Source: Orbaceae bacterium ESL0727 (GTDB lineage: Bacteria > Pseudomonadota > Gammaproteobacteria > Enterobacterales > Orbaceae). Taken from it: 64,000 nucleotides of DNA. Made by a program: the position numbers and the translations under genes. A model generated the notes under the pieces. That model had not been told where the DNA came from, did not search any database, and was given only the letters and a program-made list of their open reading frames with translations. Positions 26,950-34,853 of the stretch are shown in pieces (position 1 is the stretch's first letter; each line of letters begins with the position of its first letter). The DNA is taken from positions 1,860,001 to 1,924,000 of the forward strand of contig JAQTHY010000001.1 of NCBI GenBank assembly GCA_029433345.1, given 5' to 3'.

Positions 26950-27066
<117 letters not shown>

Positions 27067-27073
27067 TGAAAAA

Positions 27074-27137
27074 GGTGGATCAGTTTTGGATGATCATTTT
27101 TAGTTAAAAAGTGGATCAATTTTTAATGATCGTTGAC
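27074..27137. mobile_element. Probable terminal remnant of an IS21-like element
   Basis: Two near copies of GTGGATCA plus a T-run and ATGATC (27075-27096 and 27111-27131) are followed by GTTGACA, whose complement TGTCAAC could be an element tip. Multiple internal terminal repeats of this kind are known for IS21-family ends. The remnant abuts and truncates the CdiA-like fragment on its right. No transposase is present. Confidence 0.4.
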
Positions 27138-27525
27138 ACGGTCAAGTTGGTGTTATTGCCAACCGTAACGTGATAACCCTCTTTACCCGCCGAACCACTC
27201 ACTTGCGCCGCGATTTTGTCATAGTCGTAATCATCACTATCTTGGAGTGAGGTAAGATTGAGGTTATGACCCACAGTTAGGTTAACATAATTGCCACTAA
27301 TCTGCCCGCCAAGTAAGGTAGTGTCGTGACCGCTGCTTGCAGTGACCGTATTGCCCGCTTGGATAATTCCCTCGCTCCACGCACTACCATCTTGCTTTTC
27401 TCGCTCGTTACTAAAGTTCGCATTCCCTTTAAAGCGGAAACCACTCTCATCCCCGCCTGCCGAGATACCGATACCCACACTGCTACCACGACTTTTCTCG
27501 TGCCGGTCACTGTATTGCTAGAAGT
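27138..27525 (-). pseudogene. Fragment of a CdiA/FhaB-type filamentous hemagglutinin
   Basis: The minus strand encodes a run of hemagglutinin-repeat sequence: GIGISAGGDESGFRFKG, GSAWSEGIIQAGNTVTASSG, HDTTLLGGQISGNYVNLTVG and HNLNLTSLQDSDDYDYD. These belong to the long exoprotein arm of two-partner secreted CdiA proteins. Just upstream, SNTVTGT continues the repeat in another frame, so a frameshift lies near 27490. The 3' end stops at an IS-like end at 27137, and the final residues of the open frame come from that end. No start, secretion domain or toxin is attached; it is a relic. Confidence 0.8.
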
Positions 27526-27628
27526 TATTAAAGAACAAAATTACTTTGCAATCAACAAGAAAATTTATAATTATTAGATTAAGTCTGAACTAATGCAACT
27601 CATATCATTTATGATTCTATTCCAAACT

Positions 27629-27973
27629 TTATTTTTTAACTAAATAATCATTGTAAATTTCGGGTAGTTTGTAGTCTTCTGGTATCGATTTCCATGATTT
27701 ATCCTGATTTACCAAAATCACATCATCTATAATATCTTGATAATCATTTGATAAATTTAAAGCTGCTAGCCGTACTCTTGTCAATGCACACTGAATAGCA
27801 ATTTCATCATTATTTTCTATAGTCTTATCTAGCAATAGTATTGCTTGCTTAAACTCATTAATATACTTTTCATGAGTTTCAATTAAATCAAATATATTTA
27901 GATCAATTTGTTTTTCTTTATTAGGAAGAATATTGATCAGATCACATTTAAGTCTATCCAGAATTTTAATCAT
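27629..27973 (-). CDS. Candidate immunity protein for the adjacent CdiA-CT-like toxin
   Basis: The 114-residue, mostly helical, acidic protein (FDLIETHEKYINEFKQAILL, DYQDIIDDVILVNQDKSWKS) starts four bases inside the toxin gene end (ATGA-type overlap at 27970-27973). A small acidic protein translationally coupled to a toxin C-terminal domain is the usual sign of an immunity gene. I do not recognise a named family, and it does not look like the beta-rich colicin E3 immunity protein. The role is inferred from position only. Confidence 0.6.
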   Translation of the reverse strand: MIKILDRLKCDLINILPNKEKQIDLNIFDLIETHEKYINEFKQAILLLDKTIENNDEIAIQCALTRVRLAALNLSNDYQDIIDDVILVNQDKSWKSIPEDYKLPEIYNDYLVKK

Positions 27974-28401
27974 TTTAGTTTTCTTCCCTCTGCAGCTTTT
28001 GTTTTTGCTTCATTAATTGTCCCATCTAAGTTTAATACTGCTCTAAAATTTCCTCTTTTATCAAAAACCTCAATATGATCTTTATGCTGTCCATCTAGGT
28101 AAAATTGATCACCTTTCTTGATAATGTCTCTTATCGGTTTATTTGCTGTATAGATACTTTGCCCTTGATATTGTTGACTTGTTTTTCTTGAATTATCTTT
28201 TACATCAGAACCGAAACCGCTTTGACCCAAAAATTCCCCCATATTCCCTACTGCTCCTTTATTTGGCTCGTAAGGATTGGATGCCGTCATAATATTATCA
28301 CGCCAATCCCTATCAGGGATCTGATCACCACCTGTATTATTTGGGATGTCGATATTACCTAGACCACACATCATGTCCAGTGTGTGTCGGTAATGCATCA
28401 T
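27970..28401 (-). CDS. CdiA-type toxin C-terminal domain, possible E3-like rRNase
   Basis: The 143-residue frame covers a linker (GNIDIPNNTGGDQIPDRDW) and a C-terminal domain KKGDQFYLDGQHKDHIEVFD followed by KRGNFRAVLNLDGT and EGRKLK. The Y-x-D-x-QH...E pattern and the DG-T loop recall the catalytic Asp, His and Glu of the colicin E3-type cytotoxic ribonuclease, which cuts 16S rRNA; spacing differs by one residue, so this is a moderate assignment. The first residues are out of frame with the upstream VENN segment, suggesting an indel near 28365. The next gene is a coupled immunity candidate. In its present state it lacks any delivery part. Confidence 0.62.
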   Translation of the reverse strand: MMHYRHTLDMMCGLGNIDIPNNTGGDQIPDRDWRDNIMTASNPYEPNKGAVGNMGEFLGQSGFGSDVKDNSRKTSQQYQGQSIYTANKPIRDIIKKGDQFYLDGQHKDHIEVFDKRGNFRAVLNLDGTINEAKTKAAEGRKLK

Positions 28402-28870
28402 CAGGGTTTGGAGTTGGGTTGATTAATTTACCTGAATCTTTATCTTGTTCAGGTATTGGGATACCTTCTAATTTAGGGCGATCGTTAGGATCGACAGCAA
28501 TGGTTGTATTTGCTTTGTAATCAGCATAATATGCATCATAGGTTTTTGATACTGCATCTTTTAAGTTTTCATCACCTGTCGGGTCACATAATGCTAATTT
28601 GATTAACTGTAGTTGCGATATGGTTAAGTTGTCAAGAAAAGCCTGAGCTTCAACTTCACTTAGTCCTTTTTCAGCTAAAACTTGCGTAACAGAAAGTGTT
28701 GTTTCTTCACCAATTGTACTTGGCGATAGTGCATCTCTTATTATGCTCCATGGGCTTAATGGCAATTTTAAGCCATTATTCTCAACCGCATTCTTCCCAG
28801 CCGATACCACTGCGCCAGTATCACCCATATCCCCACCAGTGGCAGTTGCGGTGGCTAGGCCGAGTTGGGT
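28355..28870 (-). pseudogene. Pretoxin-VENN segment of an orphan CdiA-CT module
   Basis: The minus-strand frame is open from 28870 (LGLATATATGGDMGDTGAVV) through SAGKNAVENNGLKLPL, the VENN signature that marks the boundary between the CdiA filament and its variable toxin, to LSEVEAQAFLDNLTISQLQ and PNPDDALPTHTGHDVWSR, where it stops. Stop codon TAA directly upstream shows that the 5' part is lost. The toxin domain resumes in another frame, so one base gain or a two-base loss near 28365 separates the two. It is one of at least two stacked toxin modules. Confidence 0.75.
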
Positions 28871-29007
28871 TAGTTAAATATGATTTTATTTTAAATATTG
28901 AATTTCCATATCAATAATCAAAAATGAAAAGTAATTAATATATAAGAAAAATATCATCGTTAGTATTGTAGTACACAAATAATCTAGAACTAAATATCTT
29001 CTATTTT

Positions 29008-29259
29008 TCATTTCCGATTTTTGCTTTTTTTCTGAAAAACATTTATCCACCAAGATAATATACCTAAAATTGCACCTCCAACCACAATTTTATATATACA
29101 TTCATAACTAAAGAAAAAATCCCAATCAATAGTATTTCCAATTTTTTCTATTATAAAAAAATAGATTACCATAGCAATAAAAAAAATAATTATTCCGCGT
29201 AATATACTGAATATTAAAAAAATCAAATAATAAAAAAATTTATTTATATTATTTTTCAT
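29008..29259 (-). CDS. Small membrane protein, candidate immunity gene
   Basis: The 83-residue protein has two strongly hydrophobic segments (FFYYLIFLIFSILRGIIIFF with IAMVIYFF, and YKIVVGGAILGILSWWI) and a basic tail KKSKNRK. Its start overlaps the end of a toxin remnant by eleven bases, the coupling expected between a toxin and its immunity gene. Membrane immunity proteins usually guard against pore-forming or membrane-entering toxins. No named family was recognised. The matching toxin has been destroyed upstream by an IS. Confidence 0.55.
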   Translation of the reverse strand: MKNNINKFFYYLIFLIFSILRGIIIFFIAMVIYFFIIEKIGNTIDWDFFFSYECIYKIVVGGAILGILSWWINVFQKKSKNRK

Positions 29260-29351
29260 TTTGTTTTGAACCTTTATTTGTTGAGTTTTTATTAATTAAA
29301 TTTTGCGATACATCATTAATCGCTTCTCCAAATAAAGAGCTCCCTACAGGG
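29249..29351 (-). pseudogene. C-terminal remnant of a second CdiA-type toxin, cut by the IS3 element
   Basis: Reading out of the IS boundary, the minus strand is open for about 34 codons: HPVGSSLFGEAINDVSQNLI then NKNSTNKGSKQNEK and a stop at 29249-29251. The stop lies within the first codons of the membrane-protein gene, as in toxin-immunity pairs. Everything upstream is replaced by the IS3-family element, so the toxin is dead. Assignment as toxin rests on overlap and neighbourhood; HPVG-SSLFGEAIND-like tails occur in CdiA-type proteins. Confidence 0.5.
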
Positions 29352-29404
29352 TGATCTGCCCCTAGTTTAGTGGAGACTTTTTAGCAACAAAAACGGAGTC
29401 TCAT

Positions 29405-29698
29405 ATGTGTAAAAAATACGATCCTCAATTTAAACAAGAAGCTATCAATTTAGCACTAAATAGCAAACAAAGTTATCGACAAACAGCCAGTGATTTAGGT
29501 ATAAATTATAAAACATTTTGTAATTGGATGTACCAAACGATGAATAAACCCACTCACCACGCGATAAAATCAAATAAAAAACCAGACTATCAAGAACTTG
29601 AGCGTCAAAATAAAGCGATGAAAAGAGAACTTGAATTACGTAAAAAGGAGATCGACATCCTAAAAAAGGCTGCTCAGTACTTTGCGAGCCTGAAATAG
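29405..29698 (+). CDS. IS3-family transposase OrfA
   Basis: The 97-residue protein has an N-terminal helix-turn-helix (YDPQFKQEAINLALNSKQ, YRQTASDLGINYKTFCNWM) that binds the IS ends, then a leucine-zipper-like helix (LERQNKAMKRELELRKKEID, ILKKAAQYF). It ends a little after an A-AAA-AAG slippery heptamer used to fuse it with OrfB. Its own product usually limits transposition. It looks intact. Confidence 0.93.
   Translation: MCKKYDPQFKQEAINLALNSKQSYRQTASDLGINYKTFCNWMYQTMNKPTHHAIKSNKKPDYQELERQNKAMKRELELRKKEIDILKKAAQYFASLK
29662..29668 (+). promoter_or_regulatory. Programmed -1 frameshift site of the IS3 element
   Basis: The heptamer A AAA AAG is in the OrfA reading frame (CTA AAA AAG). Slipping back one base continues without stop into LCEPEIARYEFIKKQNTVSK, joined to OrfB, giving the OrfAB transposase. 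Confidence 0.85.
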
Positions 29699-29745
29699 CA
29701 AGGTACGAGTTTATCAAAAAGCAAAACACGGTATCTAAGCATCGT

Positions 29746-30552
29746 TTGTTTCATCTATTTGACGTGTCAAGTGGTGGTTACTATGCCTATTTAAAGCGAT
29801 TGCCTTCTCAACGAGCGCTGTTTAATGAGCAGCTTGACAAAAAAATTGAAACACTCTTTGAAGCGCATCGACATCTTTATGGTTATAGACGTTTACATGT
29901 CGAACTTTTGGAGGAAGGTTATTGTTTATCACGTGAACGAGTGCGTCGACGAATGCATAAACTTCATCTCAAGGCAAAACAACGCAAGAAGTATAAGCAA
30001 ACAACGGACAGTAACCACGATAAACCGATCGCTAAAAATATTTTAGATAGGCATTTTTCAATGAATAAACCGAATCAAGCTTGGGTATGTGATATAACAT
30101 ATATTAAAGTGAATGAGCAGTGGTTATATCTTGCTATTGTACTCGACCTATACTCTCGTAAAATCATAGGTTGGGCGATGGATACGCATATGGAAAGCAT
30201 ACTCGTCTGCCAAGCCTTAACCATGGCTTTGCGTCATCGGGGGTATCCGAGTAAAGTGATTGTTCATAGTGATCGCGGTAGTCAGTATTGTTCAGAGGAT
30301 TATCAAGCTATATTAACGGCTTATGGATTAAAGTGTAGTATGAGTCGCAAAAATAATTGTTGGGATAATGCGGTAGCTGAAAGTTTTTTCCATACTTTAA
30401 AAACAGAATGGATTTACCGATACAAACTAGAAAATATGGCACAAGCAAAATCGATGCTCTTGTGGTACATTGAGGTTTACTATAACCGGGTAAGAAAACA
30501 CTCTTATTTAAACTATTTATCCCCCGTTCAATTTGAAGAAAAAGTGATTTAA
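29746..30552 (+). CDS. IS3-family transposase OrfB (DDE integrase domain)
   Basis: The 268-residue frame carries the full DDE catalytic core: Asp in WVCDITYIKV, Asp in VIVHSDRGSQYCS and Glu in NAVAESFFHTLKTE, with an HTH_21-type region HRHLYGYRRLHVELLEEGY before it. It opens with TTG at 29746, but in life it is probably made as OrfAB by the -1 slip at 29662-29668; the frame is open upstream to that site. No stop or frameshift interrupts it, so the element may still be mobile. Confidence 0.93.
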   Translation: MFHLFDVSSGGYYAYLKRLPSQRALFNEQLDKKIETLFEAHRHLYGYRRLHVELLEEGYCLSRERVRRRMHKLHLKAKQRKKYKQTTDSNHDKPIAKNILDRHFSMNKPNQAWVCDITYIKVNEQWLYLAIVLDLYSRKIIGWAMDTHMESILVCQALTMALRHRGYPSKVIVHSDRGSQYCSEDYQAILTAYGLKCSMSRKNNCWDNAVAESFFHTLKTEWIYRYKLENMAQAKSMLLWYIEVYYNRVRKHSYLNYLSPVQFEEKVI

Positions 30553-30694
30553 TAATTTAAAAATAACTCTCCACTAAAATGTGGGCAGATCACAATAACC
30601 TGCTAACTATTATTGATTTATCTAATGATTATTTTGTTACTTAGCTAATTAATTGTTTTTTTAGCTATATTTATAAAGTAAATTCACCTAAAAA

Positions 30695-30730
30695 TTTGAC
30701 ATAAACGTATAGTAGTTCTGAAACATCCAA
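30695..30730 (+). repeat. Interspersed repeat, subfamily A copy 2
   Basis: TTTGACATAAACGTA followed by TAGTAGTTCTGAAACATCCAA. Upstream CACCTAAAAA is also shared with copy 3, 340 bases away. Confidence 0.88.
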
Positions 30731-31043
30731 CAAAACAGTCACGCGTTTTAGTCAGTTAGACTCACATTCAGCTGTAATTTTGGCATCCTAAAAACCCAAA
30801 TCACCCTAAATGATTAACGTTTACGTTTAGCGCAAAAGCTTAAAATAATAAATAATCACACCCGTAAGATCAATGACTAATTTCATCATTTAATCAAGAA
30901 ATTGATAAAATCCCCCAAGTAAAATATACGTTTTTATTGGCCTGAAAAGGGATAAGCGACATTGAAGTCAAAAAGCGAAAAATCAAATTAGAGAAAACAA
31001 AATAGGAAAGATTAGAGAGAAAAAATAAATCCACCCCTAAAAA
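30731..31043. other. Non-coding gap between two interspersed repeats
   Basis: These 313 bases are AT-rich with no supported gene. The flanking repeats 30695-30730 and 31044-31079 are direct copies sharing extra upstream bases, so the segment could have arisen by local duplication. Confidence 0.45.
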
Positions 31044-31079
31044 TTTGACATAAACGTAGTATAGTTCTGAAACATCCAA
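31044..31079 (+). repeat. Interspersed repeat, subfamily A copy 3
   Basis: TTTGACATAAACGTAGTATA followed by GTTCTGAAACATCCAAA; a small rearrangement of the usual TATAGTAG middle. Confidence 0.82.
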
Positions 31080-31182
31080 ATAAATAGCTAATCACTGCTA
31101 GTCGAAATGCGGGAAAAATGGCATAATAGCGGCCTCTTTTTGAAAAAATTTTAACCGCTGAAAAGTTAAATAAGAAGTTATT

Positions 31183-31869
31183 GTGACTGATACTCATTCT
31201 TGCCAAACACCCGTTATACTCCATAGCTCTAAGTTATGTGATCGCTTTCGTGGTTTTTATCCTGTTGTGATTGATATTGAAACATCAGGTTTTGATCCAA
31301 AAACCAATGCGTTATTAGAAATCGCTGCGATTACTGTTAAAATGGACGATGAAGGCGATTTGTGCGTTGATAAAACCTTACATTTTCATGTTAATCCTTT
31401 TGAAAATGCTATTTTAGATCCGGCTGCGCTTGCCTTTAATGGTATTGATCCGAACAATCCATTACGGGGAGCGGTAGATGAGAAAGTCGCGATTGAACAG
31501 ATTTTCAAGTTAGTGCGTGATGGTATGAAAATTAACAACTGCAATCGGGCGGTGATGGTTGCACATAATGCGCATTTTGATCACAGTTTTTTAATGACGG
31601 CAGCTGACAGAACCAATATTAAACGCAATCCTTTTCATCCTTTCGCGACCTTTGATACAGCCACATTGTCGGGATTGGTATTTGGACAGACGGTTTTGGC
31701 GAAAGCGTGTGTCGCCGCGCAAATTCCATTTGATTTAAAAGAGGCACATTCAGCACTTTATGATACTGAACGTACCGCTACGCTTTTTTGTGAGATTGTT
31801 AATCGATATAAACGACTAGGCGGTTGGCCACTGGTCGGCGCAACAGAAAAATCTCACCAACCGCAATAA
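31183..31869 (+). CDS. rnt: Ribonuclease T
   Basis: The 228-residue DEDDh 3'-5' exoribonuclease trims tRNA CCA ends and other stable RNA 3' ends. Catalytic residues are visible in [21 protein letters not shown]..., [13 protein letters not shown] and [13 protein letters not shown]. It uses a GTG start at 31183; no ATG further in restores the [10 protein letters not shown] opening. It is followed by a terminator shared with the convergent grxD, as in Enterobacterales. Confidence 0.96.
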   Translation: MTDTHSCQTPVILHSSKLCDRFRGFYPVVIDIETSGFDPKTNALLEIAAITVKMDDEGDLCVDKTLHFHVNPFENAILDPAALAFNGIDPNNPLRGAVDEKVAIEQIFKLVRDGMKINNCNRAVMVAHNAHFDHSFLMTAADRTNIKRNPFHPFATFDTATLSGLVFGQTVLAKACVAAQIPFDLKEAHSALYDTERTATLFCEIVNRYKRLGGWPLVGATEKSHQPQ

Positions 31870-31870
31870 G

Positions 31871-31899
31871 AAATCGGCTAACTGGCCGATTTATTTTTT
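31871..31899 (+). terminator. Intrinsic terminator after rnt, overlapping the grxD end
   Basis: AAATCGGC (31871-31878) pairs with GCCGATTT (31885-31892) and is followed by ATTTTTT on the plus strand. The grxD stop codon lies at its right arm. Confidence 0.85.
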
Positions 31900-32229
31900 A
31901 TATTTGGCCGCTGTTTTTTCAAGTAGCGGTTTTAATTCACCGGCTTGGAACATTTCTAACATAATATCGCAACCACCGATCAATTCACCATCCACCCATA
32001 ATTGTGGAAATGTTGGCCAATTAGCATATTCCGGTAATTCTTCGCGAATATCAGGATGTTGTAATATATCCACATAGGCGAAAGGAACACCACAGTGAGA
32101 AAGCGCTTGCACCGCTTGTGCTGAAAAGCCACAACTTGGAAATTTAGGTGAACCTTTCATATATAAAATGATGGGATTATCAGCGATTTGCTGTTTTATT
32201 TTGTCAATTGTTGTCATTGCTTCAGTCAT
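31891..32229 (-). CDS. grxD: Monothiol glutaredoxin Grx4 (GrxD)
   Basis: The 112-residue protein has the single-Cys active site SCGFS in LYMKGSPKFPSCGFSAQAVQ and the TFPQLWVDGELIGGCDIM region of class II glutaredoxins. These bind a bridging [2Fe-2S] cluster and serve Fe-S delivery and iron sensing rather than disulfide reduction. It is convergent with rnt, the same neighbour as in E. coli. The start at 32229 is clear. Confidence 0.97.
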   Translation of the reverse strand: MTEAMTTIDKIKQQIADNPIILYMKGSPKFPSCGFSAQAVQALSHCGVPFAYVDILQHPDIREELPEYANWPTFPQLWVDGELIGGCDIMLEMFQAGELKPLLEKTAAKYKK

Positions 32230-32438
32230 TTTTTGTTCCTGCTTGTGCGTAGTTAATCACTAAGTGCTCTGTTCGTCGATGCGTGATATTGGAAATATTG
32301 CAAAAGAAAAAGTTATTATCGTTACCTATTTCGCCATATCGTTTTGTTCATCTATCTGTGTAACAATAAGCGTCGACTTATCGGCGACTATTGTAACGTA
32401 GAATGCGATGACATCCTACTGTTTCTCGCTTTGAGAAA

Positions 32439-34637
32439 ATGCCACAATGTAGTATGCTGGTAAGTAATTTCATCACCCTCACCGAACTACTTTATATTGT
32501 GCAAACAGTTATCTTAACGTTACGTAAAGTTTTTTACCACAGTAACTTACTTTATAGTATTCGTATTTTAATTAGTCTTACCGGTACAACGCTAGTGCCT
32601 TGGTATTATGGTCAGACCATGCTTGTTATTCCATTAACATTAGGCGTTGTCGCGGCAGCATTGACCGAAATCGATACTCGATTGTTAAGCCGTTGTGTGA
32701 ATTTATTATTTACACTGATCTGTTTTGCCATTGCCTCCTTTTCGGTACAGTTATTGTTTGATTATCCTTATATTTTTATTATTGGTTTAGTCACATCAAC
32801 CTTTATCTTTACCATGCTCGGCGCACTTGGTCAGCGCTATGCGGTGATCGCTTTTGGTTCACTGCTTATTGCTGCCTATACTATGCTTGGACATGATATG
32901 TATTCCGATAACTATACATTGCCTATCTTTCTATTAATTGGGGCATTTTGGTATAATATCGTCGCTTTTGTTGAAACATTAATTCAACCCATCCGCACGA
33001 CTCAGCAAAGTTTATCCAACTGTTTTATCCAATTAGCGCTCTATTTAGATGCAAAAGCTGCTATGTTTGATCCCGATGAAACGAATGGCTTTCAAAAACA
33101 GACGTTGCAATTAACCCAAAGTAATACGCAATTGATTAACACCTTTAATCAAACCAAACGATCACTGTTTAATCGAATCAAAAGCTATCGTGGGCAAACC
33201 TATGTGCGCAAAATGCTTAACTACTATTTTGTCGCGCAAGATATCCATGAACGCGCCAGTTCTGCGCATGGGCATTATCAAGAGTTAAGTCAACATTTTA
33301 AACATAGTGATATTCTGTTTCGCTTTGCCCGTATTTTGAATTTGCAAGCGAAAGCGTGTGCTAAACTTGCTATCGCGATTAAATTAAATCAAACCTATCA
33401 ACATGATCCGATGTTTGCGCGCTATTTTGCCTATTTAGAAGAGTCTATCCAACAATATCGCGGTGAAGATAAAACCACACAATTACTGTTAAAATCATTG
33501 CAGAATTTATATACCAATTTAGTGTCGATCGATCTGTTGCTTGCCAATATTGATACTGAACAACATCTATCGAAGGAACAAGAACAGAATCAATTGATTG
33601 ATGATGAACTGACCGGTTTTAGCGATATTTTTATCAAAATCAAAAAAAATCTGACTCTCAAATCTGCCCTATTCCGCCATGCAATCCGCATGAGTTTGGT
33701 CTTTTTTGTCGGTTATACGATCATCCATCTTACTCATCTTTCGCATGGTTATTGGATCATTTTGACCAGTTTATTTGTCTGCCAACCGAACTATTCGACC
33801 ACCAAACATCGCTTACAGTTAAGGGTTTTAGGGACTATTTTGGGGATTATTATTGGCGTGCCATTAACCTATATTTTCCCGAGTGTGGAAGCGCAATTAG
33901 TGTTGATTATTATTAGTGGCTGGTTATTCTTTTTATTTAAAAATTCACAATATGCGTATGCCACCGCATTTATCACACTATTAGTCTTCTTCAGTTTTAG
34001 TTTAGCGGGCGAAAGCAGTATTCCCGTCGCCATTTCACGCATTGTTGCGACTATCATCGGTTGTGCGATTGCGTGGTTTGCTGTCAGTTTTATTTGGCCA
34101 GATTGGCGCTTTAGAAATCTATCGACTTTAGTTGAACGCGCTTGTCACGATGATTGCCATTATTTAGCGCTAATTGGTAGCCAATATGTTTCTGGTAAGA
34201 CAAATGACGTCCATTATCGCATTGCGCGACGAACCGCTCATGATAGTAATGCCGATTTATCATCCCAAATTAGTATTATGACCAAAGAACCGCATATGAA
34301 TCCGCAATTGATTGATGATGGTTTTCGGTTATTAACCTTAAATCATACCTTAATTAGTTATCTGTCTACACTTGGCGCCCATCGCGATCAAAAAATTTCG
34401 CCACAAACATTGGAATTTTTTGATGATCTCGCCGTTTATATTATCAACACACTCAGTGATGCTAAAATAAGTAAAGATTATCAGCAGATCAAACAGAGCA
34501 TCAATAACCATATTGATACTCTACCGGATAATCTGCACAATAATGATCTTTTAGTGATGCAGCAGCTCGCGCTTATTTTAGATATCCTCCCTGAAATGAT
34601 TGAGATTATGACCTTTATCAAAAAAGAAGCAGGATAA
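32439..34637 (+). CDS. yccS: FUSC-family membrane protein YccS
   Basis: The 732-residue protein has two clusters of membrane helices (about residues 35-190 and 410-560) each followed by a cytoplasmic part, the YccS/YhfK layout. Diagnostic stretches are MLVIPLTLGVVAAALTEIDT, LGALGQRYAVIAFGSLLIA, HERASSAHGHYQELSQHFKH and GYWIILTSLFVCQPNYSTTK. It probably exports aromatic acids or other small molecules, but the substrate is not known. The E. coli protein begins nearer the NLLYSIRI segment, so the first 20-25 residues may not be translated; no clear ribosome binding site decides this. Confidence 0.9.
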   Translation: MPQCSMLVSNFITLTELLYIVQTVILTLRKVFYHSNLLYSIRILISLTGTTLVPWYYGQTMLVIPLTLGVVAAALTEIDTRLLSRCVNLLFTLICFAIASFSVQLLFDYPYIFIIGLVTSTFIFTMLGALGQRYAVIAFGSLLIAAYTMLGHDMYSDNYTLPIFLLIGAFWYNIVAFVETLIQPIRTTQQSLSNCFIQLALYLDAKAAMFDPDETNGFQKQTLQLTQSNTQLINTFNQTKRSLFNRIKSYRGQTYVRKMLNYYFVAQDIHERASSAHGHYQELSQHFKHSDILFRFARILNLQAKACAKLAIAIKLNQTYQHDPMFARYFAYLEESIQQYRGEDKTTQLLLKSLQNLYTNLVSIDLLLANIDTEQHLSKEQEQNQLIDDELTGFSDIFIKIKKNLTLKSALFRHAIRMSLVFFVGYTIIHLTHLSHGYWIILTSLFVCQPNYSTTKHRLQLRVLGTILGIIIGVPLTYIFPSVEAQLVLIIISGWLFFLFKNSQYAYATAFITLLVFFSFSLAGESSIPVAISRIVATIIGCAIAWFAVSFIWPDWRFRNLSTLVERACHDDCHYLALIGSQYVSGKTNDVHYRIARRTAHDSNADLSSQISIMTKEPHMNPQLIDDGFRLLTLNHTLISYLSTLGAHRDQKISPQTLEFFDDLAVYIINTLSDAKISKDYQQIKQSINNHIDTLPDNLHNNDLLVMQQLALILDILPEMIEIMTFIKKEAG

Positions 34638-34690
34638 CGTGATTATGCTGATTAGAAAGCAGGATTGATAGAAAATTTCAAGATAGATGA

Positions 34691-34725
34691 GGATGTTTCA
34701 GAGTTACTATACGTTTATGTCAAAT
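34691..34725 (-). repeat. Interspersed repeat, subfamily A copy 4
   Basis: The minus strand reads TTTGACATAAACGTA then TAGTAACTCTGAAACATCC. It sits after yccS. Confidence 0.83.
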
Positions 34726-34745
34726 ATTTTGCCTTTTAGGGTCAT

Positions 34746-34800
34746 AAACTGCATTGTCATTGACTGTATTACCATCGATTGTATTGCCGTCGATTGTATA
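34746..34800. repeat. Short 15-base tandem repeat
   Basis: Units ATTACCATCGATTGT and ATTGCCGTCGATTGT are adjacent, with a degraded unit (ATTGTCATTGACTGT) before them. It is in the yccS-nfo gap. Confidence 0.6.
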
Positions 34801-34853
34801 GTGAGCGCTTTATTCCGCCGACAACCATCGACGGAATAGACAAGCGCGAAGAA

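Larger units (their letters stand above)
29352..30592 (+). mobile_element. Complete IS3-family insertion sequence, 1241 bp
   Basis: Terminal inverted repeats of 25 bases match at 22 positions: TGATCTGCCCCTAG...TTTAGTGGAGA type at 29352-29376 and its complement at 30568-30592. Inside are orfA and orfB in the IS3 arrangement with a slippery heptamer. Flanking triplets (GGG left, CAA right) differ, so there is no visible target duplication, suggesting rearrangement after insertion. Confidence 0.93.

Noticed and set aside
27277-27510. 77-codon minus-strand frame as a separate gene
   Set aside because: It overlaps the CdiA fragment in another frame; only its first residues (VTGTRK) continue the hemagglutinin repeat before a frameshift.
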